DNA of 64,000 nucleotides from Arion vulgaris. Lineage: Eukaryota > Mollusca > Gastropoda > Stylommatophora > Arionidae. The stretch is from positions 58,682,616 to 58,746,615 of the forward strand of contig CM036756.1 in NCBI GenBank assembly GCA_020796225.1. Direction: 5' to 3'. The notes below the pieces were generated by a model that did no database searches, was not told the origin of the DNA, and worked only from the letters and a program-made list of their open reading frames with translations. Both the position numbers and the translations under genes were made by a program. Position 1 is the first letter of the stretch; each line of letters starts with the position of its first letter. This document shows, in pieces, positions 55,889 to 64,000 of this stretch.

Positions 55889-56463
55889 ACACAATTCATT
55901 TATTTTTTCTATGATTTTGTCAGTTTTTTGACGCTGCTGTTTCAAGTCTCATAACTAGCTCTGTGAACTCATGTAAATTAAATAGACTGATTAAAGACCA
56001 TCTTACGAGGATTTAGTCTTATGTTGCCTGTTCAGAAACATTTGAACGAGAAACGTCATAATAAGTTTATCGTATTGTTTAATAGCAGCAAACACTGAAC
56101 ACCATTCATATACGGTAAATAAGTTTATCACAGGGTTCCCCAATTTCATTTGTGTTTCTAATACTTTTTTATCTTCAAATTCTTGCTTCTTTTTTCATCA
56201 ACATCAATATATAAATAAAGTGGTTCACAAATTAAACAAGAAAAACAAACTATAGAAAAACTGGTTAGAAGTGAAATGTTTGCTTTTAGGGCTTTCACTT
56301 TAGGTGCGTAGTCCCTTTCTGCTAACTGGAAATGTTACTTCATTGTAGAATACTCATGTACGTTTTCTTCAGCGACTACTTCAAATTCCCCAAATGATAG
56401 TAGCTGGTGTGCAAGTCCAGTTCACTGTCACGGCAATGTGGTGACTTGTCAAAGACAGTAGTG

Positions 56464-56600
56464 CAATAATAATAGTAACAGTAATAATAGTAACAGTAAT
56501 AATAGTAACAGTAATAATAGTAACACTAGTAAAAGTAATGTTAATAATAACATTAACATTAATTAAAATGATCGCAATAATAATAATAATAATAATCAAA
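56464..56600. repeat. (AAT/AGT)n-rich microsatellite
   Basis: Interrupted 'aataatagtaacagt' units grading into (AAT)n next to a LINE 3' end, likely its tail extended. Confidence 0.85.
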
Positions 56601-56812
56601 TAGCTTGTCCCGAGCAGAACTTTGCCACCCCAACAGACCTCCGGAATTTCTCTCTCATAGGCCAGATGTTCCGTCTTTGCAGCTGTCATGTTCAAGCCAT
56701 CAGTTACATCCTCAATCCATCTTCTCTGTGGTCTTCATCTTCTCCTCTTTGCCGGTATGCCTCCTTCTATGATGGTATTCTCCAGCCCTTCGTGTTTTTT
56801 TATGTGAACAAA
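56596..56812 (-). mobile_element. LINE 3' end (GQAI family)
   Basis: Reverse copy of the 53189 element with the same 'gttctgctcgggacaagcta' end. Confidence 0.8.
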
Positions 56813-56948
56813 ATTGTTCAATTTTATTTTTCTTATTTGTAGCATCAGCCAGTTTTCTTGTTCAATTTTATCTTTCTTATTTGTAGCATAATCCAGTTTT
56901 CTTGTTCAATTTTATCTTTCTTATTTGTAGCATAATCCATTTTTCTTT
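56813..56948 (+). repeat. About 44-bp tandem repeat, 3 units
   Basis: 'gttcaattttatctttctta' + 'tttgtagcataatccagttt' + 'tctt'. The first unit preserves the empty site for the retroposon at 53431. Confidence 0.88.
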
Positions 56949-56984
56949 GATTTTGAATTCTTTCTGGATATGCTAAGTTATGCG

Positions 56985-57325
56985 ATCGACGTCATGGCAC
57001 ATCGGGTATTCGTGATCTGTCCCCCGCTGCAGCATCCATCCCAAAGTCCATTTGCTCACCGTACCCATGAGAAGTTGATTACTATATCTCTCTCTCTACC
57101 ACGAAGACGACACTGTCTGGCATGTCCAAACTTAACGCCTAATTCTCGAATTCGTTCCAGTGTCTGAAACTTGCCCATGTCACATAATTGAGAGCGTACC
57201 GCATTGATGATATAGGCTCTGCCCATACTTCTGCCCGCTTGAGTCGGGGCATTGTTTGCAAGAAAGTCAGCACGCTCGTTACCCAGCACACCAGCATGGC
57301 CAGGCGTATACAGTCTTTCTGGATA
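56985..57325 (-). mobile_element. LINE fragment, RNase H end
   Basis: Minus frame reads GHAGVLGNERADFLANNAP: the GHAGVxGNERAD signature with the final Asp present, followed by RGRERDIVINF. Same family as 57640 and 62200. Confidence 0.85.
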
Positions 57326-57645
57326 AATCTATGTTCTCTTCTCTGGCAATGATATACGAAGGACTCTTCTATAACACTTATATTCAAAAGCACATATATG
57401 TATTTCCACTGCCTTGTTAAATGTCCATGCTCACACCCATACGTTGCCACTGGGAATATGCATGCTCTTAGTATTCTGATCTTTGTTTTCCTATCAGTTC
57501 CGTTCCATACTGTTTTTAGCTGTTTAGATCTTTTGTAAAGTCATGCTTGTTCTTCTTTTAATTTCCCTCATCCCATTTCAATCTGTTAGCAGTGAACCAA
57601 AACATTCAAAACTGTTCATATTTTCTACTTTCTATCTACTAAGGG

Positions 57646-58300
57646 ATGATGATTGTGTTGTATGGGGTTTCCGGCTGGGGTTTCTTGGCGAATGCGCATG
57701 GTAGAGTTGTTGCAGAGCAAAGTGGTGCATACAGGACAACTACTTCTAGTATGAGGATAGAGGTTGAGGCCGTTACTGCTGCCCTCCATTGGATCTCTGG
57801 GACTTTATTTACTGGGGCAGTTGTTGTGTCTGACTCTCAGTCGATACTTCACAAGATCCAGAAGGGCAGGTTTCGGTATGAGTGGATGTTGTCTATAGAA
57901 GTTTCTAACCTCCAGCGGCTTACGTGGATATACTGTCCTGGGCATGCGGGTGTTTACGGTAATGAGAGAGCGGGCAGGCTTGCATCAACAGCCTCGATTG
58001 TTGGGGAGTTGAAGATGGATAAGGGGATATTCTTCGGTCTCTTCGCGACTGTCTGTTGGATGAGGACACTAAAATCGATGTTGAATCGATCAAGCGATCT
58101 AGGCAGTTTGGAGTTACCCCTTGTTCAAGTCGAACTGTATGCCTGAGAGGCAGAGTGAGAGGTGTGTTTAATCAGCGAGCCACAGGAACCATCAGTATGC
58201 ATACTCTTCGATATCTGTTGGGGAGACTGAACACCTATGGGTCTGCCCGGAGTGCAATGACGTCAGTTTAGTAACCAATAACCAATAACCAATACTTTCT
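57646..58300 (+). mobile_element. LINE fragment: RNase H domain and 3' tail
   Basis: The RNase H fold is nearly complete: SGWGFLANAHG, MRIEVEAVTAALHW (Glu), VVVSDSQSIL (Asp) and CPGHAGVYGNERAGRLAS, where the last Asp is Gly; the first Asp is also missing. Therefore inactive. After frameshifts it ends in 'ccaataaccaataaccaata', the element's tail. The 166-codon frame is a remnant, not a gene. Confidence 0.9.
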
Positions 58301-58304
58301 ATCT

Positions 58305-58440
58305 GTTGATAATAGTAATAATAATAATGAAAAAAAATAGTAATATAAAAGTAGAAATAATATTAATAATAATAGTAAAATAGTAGTAATATAATGACAA
58401 TTGTAATACTATTAATAATAATATTAATATTTTCTTGAAA
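58305..58440. repeat. (AAT)n-rich microsatellite
   Basis: Imperfect aataat/agtaat runs. Confidence 0.9.
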
Positions 58441-58699
58441 TCACCATTAATTACCGCCATCATGAAGGATATGATTGCTTGGCAGAAAGACTACAATTGC
58501 ATATACACAAAATAGATGACGGGGGAGGAGAAAAGACCACGAGACAGGCCAAATCAAAAGCAATAGATGAAGAGACAACATTGAAGTAGACTTAGACGTA
58601 CTAGGAGTCAACAATTGTGTTGAGTAGGTTAAGAACAGAGATGAATGGAGGCAGGTACTATCTGCGGCAATGAAACTCAAAGGCTACGGAAAGCTGGAA

Positions 58700-58800
58700 A
58701 ACAATAATAATCCTAGCAATAATAATAATATAAAAAATAATACTAGCAATAATAATATTATTACTACTACTACTACTACTGCTTCTACTGTTATTATTAC
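58700..58800. repeat. (AAT)n/(ACT)n microsatellite
   Basis: Compound trinucleotide run adjoining the tail of the SINE6 copy. Confidence 0.9.
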
Positions 58801-58802
58801 TT

Positions 58803-59085
58803 TAAAGTTAATTGCATATCCTTTACAGGACTTTGCGAACAAAAACCCATTACGAAATAACACCATTGCGAAATAACACCATTACGAAATAACACCATTG
58901 CGAAATAACAGGCATTATTACGTTCAGTAGTTTGCCATTGCTTTCTGAACGGGTGGCGCCATCGTTGTTTTGTACAAATCCATGCGAAACAATTTGCAAC
59001 CAGACTGTCCGCAGCGTGATTCGAACTCAGAACGTCGAGGTTAATAGACCGAGTCACTATCCCCTAAGTCACAGAAATACTACTA
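58803..59085 (-). mobile_element. SINE6 copy with internal 16-bp repeats
   Basis: Reverse head 'ggggatagtgactcggtcta' (A box) and 'gagttcgaatcacgctg' (B box); tail 'tgtaaaggatatgcaatt'. 58848-58908 holds four 16-bp units 'cattRcgaaataacac'. Confidence 0.85.
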
Positions 59086-59589
59086 CTACTACTACTAATA
59101 AGACTAATAATAGCCCATCGCAATCAATGTTGACAACGGTTTCAAAAAAGTTATATTTCATCTCTAATGCATTTAGAGATGTCCTTTTCCAAACAAATAA
59201 GCTCAACTGACATGTGGAACAGTCAGTATTGGAGCTGATAGTAACTATGCTGATTTCTTTGTCATTTTGGACAACACACTTTCTTGTAACCAACAGCATT
59301 TTCTCGAAGTTTTGAGATGCTTTCTCTTTAAGGGATGCTATTGTGCCATATGGGATATTCATGAGCAAGGGTTTACCAGAAGGTGATGTTAAATCATACA
59401 TTAATACGATCTTTCTGTCAAAGTGACAAAATAGCGATGAAGAGATAAACTGATTTACTTTCTTTGCCGGTCCATATGGTATGAGACTAACTAGGGCAAA
59501 ACAAAACTGTCGTTACTGTCTGCAATACCTCTTTTTGGGAAAGTGTAGTAGAGGGATACATGAGTCTGTGTAGTACAGGGACACATGAG

Positions 59590-59770
59590 CCTGTGGTATT
59601 TAATTGCCGCATGGCTAATGCAGTCGCCGCGAAACTGTTGAGGTTATGATATTTTCTTTATGCCCCCGCAAAATAAAACTTCTTGGCCTTAATGGGAACT
59701 GAACCCGGGTCTCCCGAATGGGAGCCTGCGCTCTTATCTATTCGGTCAAACGTTTCAGTCGCTAGGACAA
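59590..59770 (-). mobile_element. SINE4, best copy
   Basis: Reversed: 'gaccgaatagataagagcgc' (A box), 'cccgggttcagttccc' (B box), 'gggggcataaagaaaata', 'gcattagccatgcggcaatt'. Confidence 0.88.
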
Positions 59771-59949
59771 AGGACTACTTATCATGTGGGATATATTAGA
59801 GTGTGCTTCTTGTATAATGTGATGTAGTTGGTAGCGACCTGAAAAAGACATAGTATTGTTTTGAATAGAAACTAAAGACTCTGAAGTATATGGTCTACGG
59901 TAGTAGCACTGAAAATGACCTGTTGTTCTGGAAGAAAACGTTTAACTAT

Positions 59950-60408
59950 ATATGTTGTCTTGTCGAACGTGCTCCGTCACTGAGAAGGTAACTATGTATG
60001 ATGTCTTGTCGAACGTGCGCCGTCGCTGAGAAAGTAACTCTGTATGCTGTCTTGTCGAACGTGCTCCGTCACTGAGAAAGTAACTCTGTATGATGTCTTG
60101 TCAAACGTGCTCCGACACTGAGAAAGTAACTCTGTATGATGTCTTGTCGAACGTGCTCCGTCACTGAGAAAGTAACTCTGTATGATGTCTTGTCGAACGT
60201 GCTCCGACACTGAGAAAGTAACTCTGTATGATGTCTTGTCGAACGTGCTCCGACACTGAGAAAGTAACTCTGTATGATGTCTTGTCGAACGCCCGTCACT
60301 GATAAAGTAACTCTGTATGCTGTCTTGTCGAACGTACTCCGCCACTGAGAAAGTAACTCTATATGATGTCTTGTCGAACGTGCTCCGTCGCTGAGAAGTA
60401 CACTAGAC
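59950..60408 (+). repeat. 46-bp minisatellite, 10 units
   Basis: 'taactctgtatgatgtcttg' + 'tcgaacgtgctccgtcactg' + 'agaaag'; spacing 46 (60081, 60127, 60173). The CpG-rich 'tcgaacgtgctccgtc' varies between CCGTC and CCGAC. Confidence 0.95.
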
Positions 60409-60570
60409 CTGAAAATAACGGAGCACACAGAAATATTACCAGTACAACTCTTCATGGGAACTTCACTCTTTATCTTCTCGCTGGTATACCTTCAAAGAAA
60501 CTCTACTGTCAGTCTATATTTTAATTTGTGTATAAAGACATTATTTTACTTGTTTGCTTGCTTTTACTGT

Positions 60571-60842
60571 AAAAGGTAAAGGAACCCTTTCATACCTCGT
60601 GGTATATAGGTCAATACAGTGTTAGGCCCGTATTTTTCATTGACCGTCGGCAAACGATGGGTGATGTGGTCAGCATCACGCCGGCCGCCTTTACTTTCCC
60701 AGAGCATGTCTGGTACCCAGTTGAGGCTGGGTCGACCTGAGAGCCGTCGCGGTCGGGAAAATTCCACGCGCATTGCGGGAGCTGAACCCAGACCACCAGC
60801 CTTGCGAAGCGAGTTCACTAACAACTACGCTACAGCGGCTCT
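60571..60842 (-). mobile_element. SINE1, intact reference copy
   Basis: A 272-bp tRNA-derived SINE. On the minus strand: A box 'tgtagcgtagttgttagtg', B box 'gggttcagctcccg', body 'aggtcgacccagcctcaact', 3' end 'gggttcctttacctttt'. Perfect 14-bp duplication cttgcttttactgt at 60557-60570 and 60843-60856. Confidence 0.93.
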
Positions 60843-60999
60843 CTTGCTTTTACTGTGTAGAAGAAAAACCTTTATTGTTAAAATATTTCTAAGAATCAGC
60901 TCTAGTTATGCTGTAATTGTTAATTTGTTAGTTCGTCAACTCTCTTGATTGTGTGCGAGTTAAAAGCTACTGGGTCTCATTTCTAAACTGGTTAAATCA

Positions 61000-61212
61000 T
61001 TTGCCTGTCGTACTGAAGCTTGTGGATTCGAATCTAGACCGAGACACATATGAAATATTTTCATGATATCCCAATGGTTATTGCTGGATCTACGGAGTTC
61101 GTTCTTTATTGCAATGCTCTCGATAGATGGCATGACATCTCTGCTGATAGGGACGGGGCCATATGGGAGAAACCCGGTGCAATGAAGTCAATCCTTCGCC
61201 TTTAGACTCCAT
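61000..61212 (+). mobile_element. SINE5 copy
   Basis: 'catttgcctgtcgtactgaa', B box 'gtggattcgaatctag', 'gatctacggagttcgttctt', 'gggccatatgggagaaaccc', 'tcaatccttcgcctttagac'. Confidence 0.8.
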
Positions 61213-61795
61213 TTTTTCCAATAAACCACAGCTTTACAAGTTCACTCGGCATTCTCACCAGCTGTTAGTTAACAACAGGTGCAAGTAATGAGAACAAAAT
61301 TATTTTTAATGTTAAAACAGTTATAATGCATAATATGAAATTAAACAAATGAAAACAGAAACGAAATGAAAAGTCATACAATAATTCAAAATGCCTGCAA
61401 TTTTCTGAAATATTTAGAATATGAATCTTTGTTATACTTTTAATCCATTTTATGTGTGGGTGTGGGGAATTGATTGCTATAATATGAAAACGTTTGTTAT
61501 ACAAATTTAGTATGACTTAATTTGGTACTCGTTTTGTAAATACAAAATTGAATTTCCAATATCGATGAAAGAAAGCACTGAATTTGGCGACAACCAACAG
61601 GTTACAGAACTGAAACGTTGGCAGGGTGTTCCCTTGAGACTTATAGCCGTCCATGTTGACCCAGTTTTACCATCCATTGTTCAGCATTGCTGTTAGAAAT
61701 AGAAATAACACAATCACATTCAGAATCACGTGCAGATCAACATTTGTCTGCTGTTAATAAATGTAATTTTAAAAATCCAACAGCCTTTGTGCATT
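61213..61795. other. AT-rich sequence, nothing recognised
   Basis: No repeats, TIRs or convincing coding frames. Confidence 0.4.
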
Positions 61796-61799
61796 TTTT

Positions 61800-62070
61800 G
61801 TCCTTCTTACACTCTATATCACTTCATCTTCGAACAGTCCATATCGATCCCTTCTTAACCACTCTTTGTGATTTGTATGTGATCCGAGCCTAAGAGCGAT
61901 TGTACCTATGCTAATTATGCGCCTATAAGTAGGTCAGCACATCCGATTTCTACGACGCTTTTTATTTACTAGGTAGCTTCCTACACCCCTACCACAGTCA
62001 CCTCTTACGACATGCCTTGAAGGTCGCAGTGTTACTATTCTTTGCTTCCTTGAGTACCGAGAACACAATG
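61800..62070 (-). mobile_element. SINE-V copy
   Basis: Reversed: 'cttgaaggtcgcagtgttac', 'tatttactaggtagcttcct', 'agtaggtcagcacatccgat'. Confidence 0.8.
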
Positions 62071-62199
62071 GCGGTCTTAGTGTTTGAAATGACTGCCACT
62101 TCACATTTCTAGACCCGCGCATGCAGGAGATAGAAAGGTAAATTTCTTTCCACACTTGTGGGACGTCAAATGTGATAATGAACCCACTATTATCAATGC

Positions 62200-62700
62200 A
62201 TATTGTTTCAGTGACCCACTCAGCATGCTAGGGAAGATTGAAACAGGCTGGGATAGAAAACAGTGGTTGGAGCCGCTGAAGAGGTCTTGACTGACAAAAA
62301 TCAGATTTATTTTGGTGCCAGGTCATGCAGGTGTAAAGGGAAATAAACGCACCGTTAGGTTTGCATGTATAGATGCTGTGCTGTAATAAGCGAGCTAGCA
62401 GTGGACCATGCTGCTATAATTTCTTAAAGGTGAAAGGACAAGCGAATTATTCAAGTAATGGCGGCGAATCTACAACACTAACCAGACTGCAAGAATACTA
62501 AGTCAAATGTCGTGTAGCTAGACAAGAGTATGATACTGGAAGTCATATAAGAAAAGTAAACCAACAAATATCTGGTTTCGTTAGATGCCACTCGCTGAGC
62601 GACATAGTAAGGAAGATATCGGAACACTTATGGACTAATTAGTCCGATGTGCAGTGATAATGATCTGACGACTAAACTAAATTAAACTAAACTATATATA
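62200..62700 (+). mobile_element. LINE fragment, RNase H end and tail
   Basis: VPGHAGVKGNKRTVRFAC retains the GHAGVxGN signature but the catalytic Asp is lost. Downstream RKVNQQISGF and DIVRKISEHLW fit the C-terminal region. The tail is 'taaactaaattaaactaaac'. Confidence 0.75.
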
Positions 62701-62750
62701 GATAAAAGCAACAACTGATAGGTCGACTGAATACACGTCTATCGTGGCCC

Positions 62751-63096
62751 CCGATAACATACGGTCGACGGGCTCATGTAAAAATTTTAGGAAATAAGAC
62801 TACAACTGTCGTGTGATCTTCGCATTCCAGTGTGTTGATATATTCTCATTCACTTTAAAAACAATCAAAATGCTTAAAAAAAGGTTATATTATGTTAGAA
62901 ATTAAGTTTAAAGAAAAGGAATATCATTAATATTAACATTTTTTCGTCAATAAATAACCATGGACTCATAGAATTGAGTACAATTGCAAAAAGCGTACAG
63001 TGTTCTATCAAACATATACAAAGACCAGCCCCCACTAAACAGGAATGTTCAACTTCCCGTCTGAGCTAGTGGTCCTTCTGTTGCCGGCGGCCACGA
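62751..63096. mobile_element. MITE-7, unexpanded copy (346 bp)
   Basis: CGTGGCCCCCGATAACATAC at the left; inverted right end CGTGGCCGCCGGCAACAGAA; TIRs about 40 bp. No clear flanking duplication. It carries one unit corresponding to the 53-bp repeat of the 28877 copy. Confidence 0.88.
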
Positions 63097-63437
63097 CATC
63101 AATATACAGACGCCAGGGTTTCAAGCGCAGTGGTCATCCAGCTTATTTTGCATTCTGATGGCCGGCATTAATTTGAAACAGTACAATACGCTTTGTTCAA
63201 ATGCATGGATTACATTGTGTAAAAGCTAGATTCTTTCTTTTCAGAAATACAAGCCTTGGTATTTTTCAGATGAATCTTTGGGCAACTGAAGAAGAGCTAA
63301 ACATGGATTTGGGGGGAAAGGATAACATTCCAGTGTGAATTTGGATTGCAGGCAACATTACAATTAGCTTTTATATCATGTTTCTCTTCCATCGTTGATG
63401 ATGATTTATTGATTGAGTGGAACCAATGTTGCCTTGT

Positions 63438-63692
63438 GTTGCCGGGACTCACAAGGGGAGCAAAGAATAGTAACACTGCTACCTACAAGACATGGTCGTA
63501 AGAAACGACTGAGGTAGGGGCCTAGGAAAGCTACCATTGTAAATAAAAAGCGTCGCATAAATCGAATGTGCTGGCCTACTTGTAAGTGCATAACTGGTAC
63601 AACGTACATCCGTTCTTAGGCTCAGATCACATATAAATCACAAAGAGTGGTTTAACAAGTTGTTGATATGGAGCGTTCGAAGAAGAAGATCA
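63438..63692 (+). mobile_element. SINE-V copy with AAG tail
   Basis: 'gttgccgggactcacaaggg' to 'tggagcgttcgaagaagaag'. Abuts a LINE tail on the right. Confidence 0.82.
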
Positions 63693-63694
63693 AT

Positions 63695-63960
63695 GTTGCT
63701 TCGATACAATGGGTACAAAGCAAAAGACAGGACATGCAAAAGGTCAGAGATAACAGAGGCAACGAAAGACATTATCTACGAAGCGCACACAAAGGCCCAT
63801 TTTATAAATCTCTTCTTGACCTGACTGTAAGGCAAAACAGGATTGGAGAAAAGAAAATAAAGAAGAAGAAAAGTGGCATCAAAAGGAAAAAAGGTATGCC
63901 ATATACAGAGCTGGAGACAGTTATTTTACTAACTGAAAGACGATGACTATGTTGGGAAGC
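63695..63960 (+). mobile_element. LINE 3' fragment
   Basis: Shares 'aggtcagagataacagaggc', 'gaagcgcacacaaaggccca' and 'aggcaaaacaggattggaga' with 10035-10145. The open frame of 92 codons is Lys-rich and not convincing as a gene. Confidence 0.6.
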
Positions 63961-64000
63961 CATCAAGAATACAGCTACAGACCGAGAAAAGTAGAGAACA

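Noticed and set aside
55498..55945. Three overlapping His/Thr/Ser-rich frames on the minus strand
   Set aside because: 44-bp minisatellite; all three frames are open only because the unit lacks stops.
59992..60455. RHHTELLSQ-type repetitive proteins
   Set aside because: 46-bp minisatellite read in successive frames; indels shift frames.
2236..60842. True tRNA genes at the A/B-box hits
   Set aside because: No complete cloverleaf or anticodon arm could be drawn; each hit is followed by a SINE body and tail and recurs as a dispersed family.
61265..61504. 79-codon minus-strand frame
   Set aside because: AT-rich chance frame, no motif or repeat.

Overview
The window is a non-coding-rich stretch of an animal nuclear genome. 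It is AT-rich, full of interspersed retroelements and minisatellites, and has no operons, ribosome binding sites or compact genes. The mixture of tRNA-derived SINEs, several non-LTR retrotransposon families, a Penelope-like element fragment and TTAA-, TA- and 7-bp-TSD MITEs suggests an invertebrate with a large, transposon-rich genome. The phylum cannot be fixed from this sequence; an arthropod or another protostome is only a guess.

One host gene is recognisable. It is the 5' part of a SMARCD/BAP60 gene (the 60-kDa subunit of the SWI/SNF chromatin remodeller) on the minus strand. Six coding exons with consensus splice sites and matching phases were found by reading: 46795-46718 (start codon), 36064-35968, 34347-34309 (39 nt), 14515-14483 (33 nt), 9594-9495 and 7132-7090. 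The last one encodes the family signature KKKIADKILPQR. The introns are about 10.7, 1.6, 19.8, 4.9 and 2.4 kb, and the gene continues beyond the left edge. The two very short exons are in the same phase and look like cassette microexons. Nearly everything else between 7 kb and 46.8 kb therefore lies in introns of this gene.

Layout: 0-7 kb (intron 6) holds SINEs, LINE tails, a TTAA MITE and a minisatellite with 18 AP-1 palindromes (5.84-6.4 kb). 7.5-8.25 kb is a Penelope-like fragment with a GIY-YIG endonuclease. 14.6-20.3 kb holds four minisatellites (62, 91, 30 and 48 bp) and a MITE split by a LINE. 21.5-27 kb has TTAA and TA MITEs and small arrays. 27.5-27.9 kb is CpG-rich and may be a plus-strand promoter with a short first exon. 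28.0-33.7 kb carries a MITE and a SINE that have each grown a large internal minisatellite. 38-39.7 kb is the longest LINE (decayed reverse transcriptase). 46.7-47.3 kb is the BAP60 start and promoter region. 49.36-50.56 kb is a tRNA-derived SINE whose promoter segment is repeated 22 times. 51-64 kb is intergenic, with LINE and RNase H fragments, SINEs and further arrays.

The most unusual theme is that at least three of the large minisatellites, and probably a fourth, sit inside identifiable transposable elements. For two of them the single-copy precursor can be read in unexpanded copies elsewhere in the same window. Most long open frames here are either these arrays (unit length divisible by 3, open in several frames on both strands) or decayed LINE proteins.
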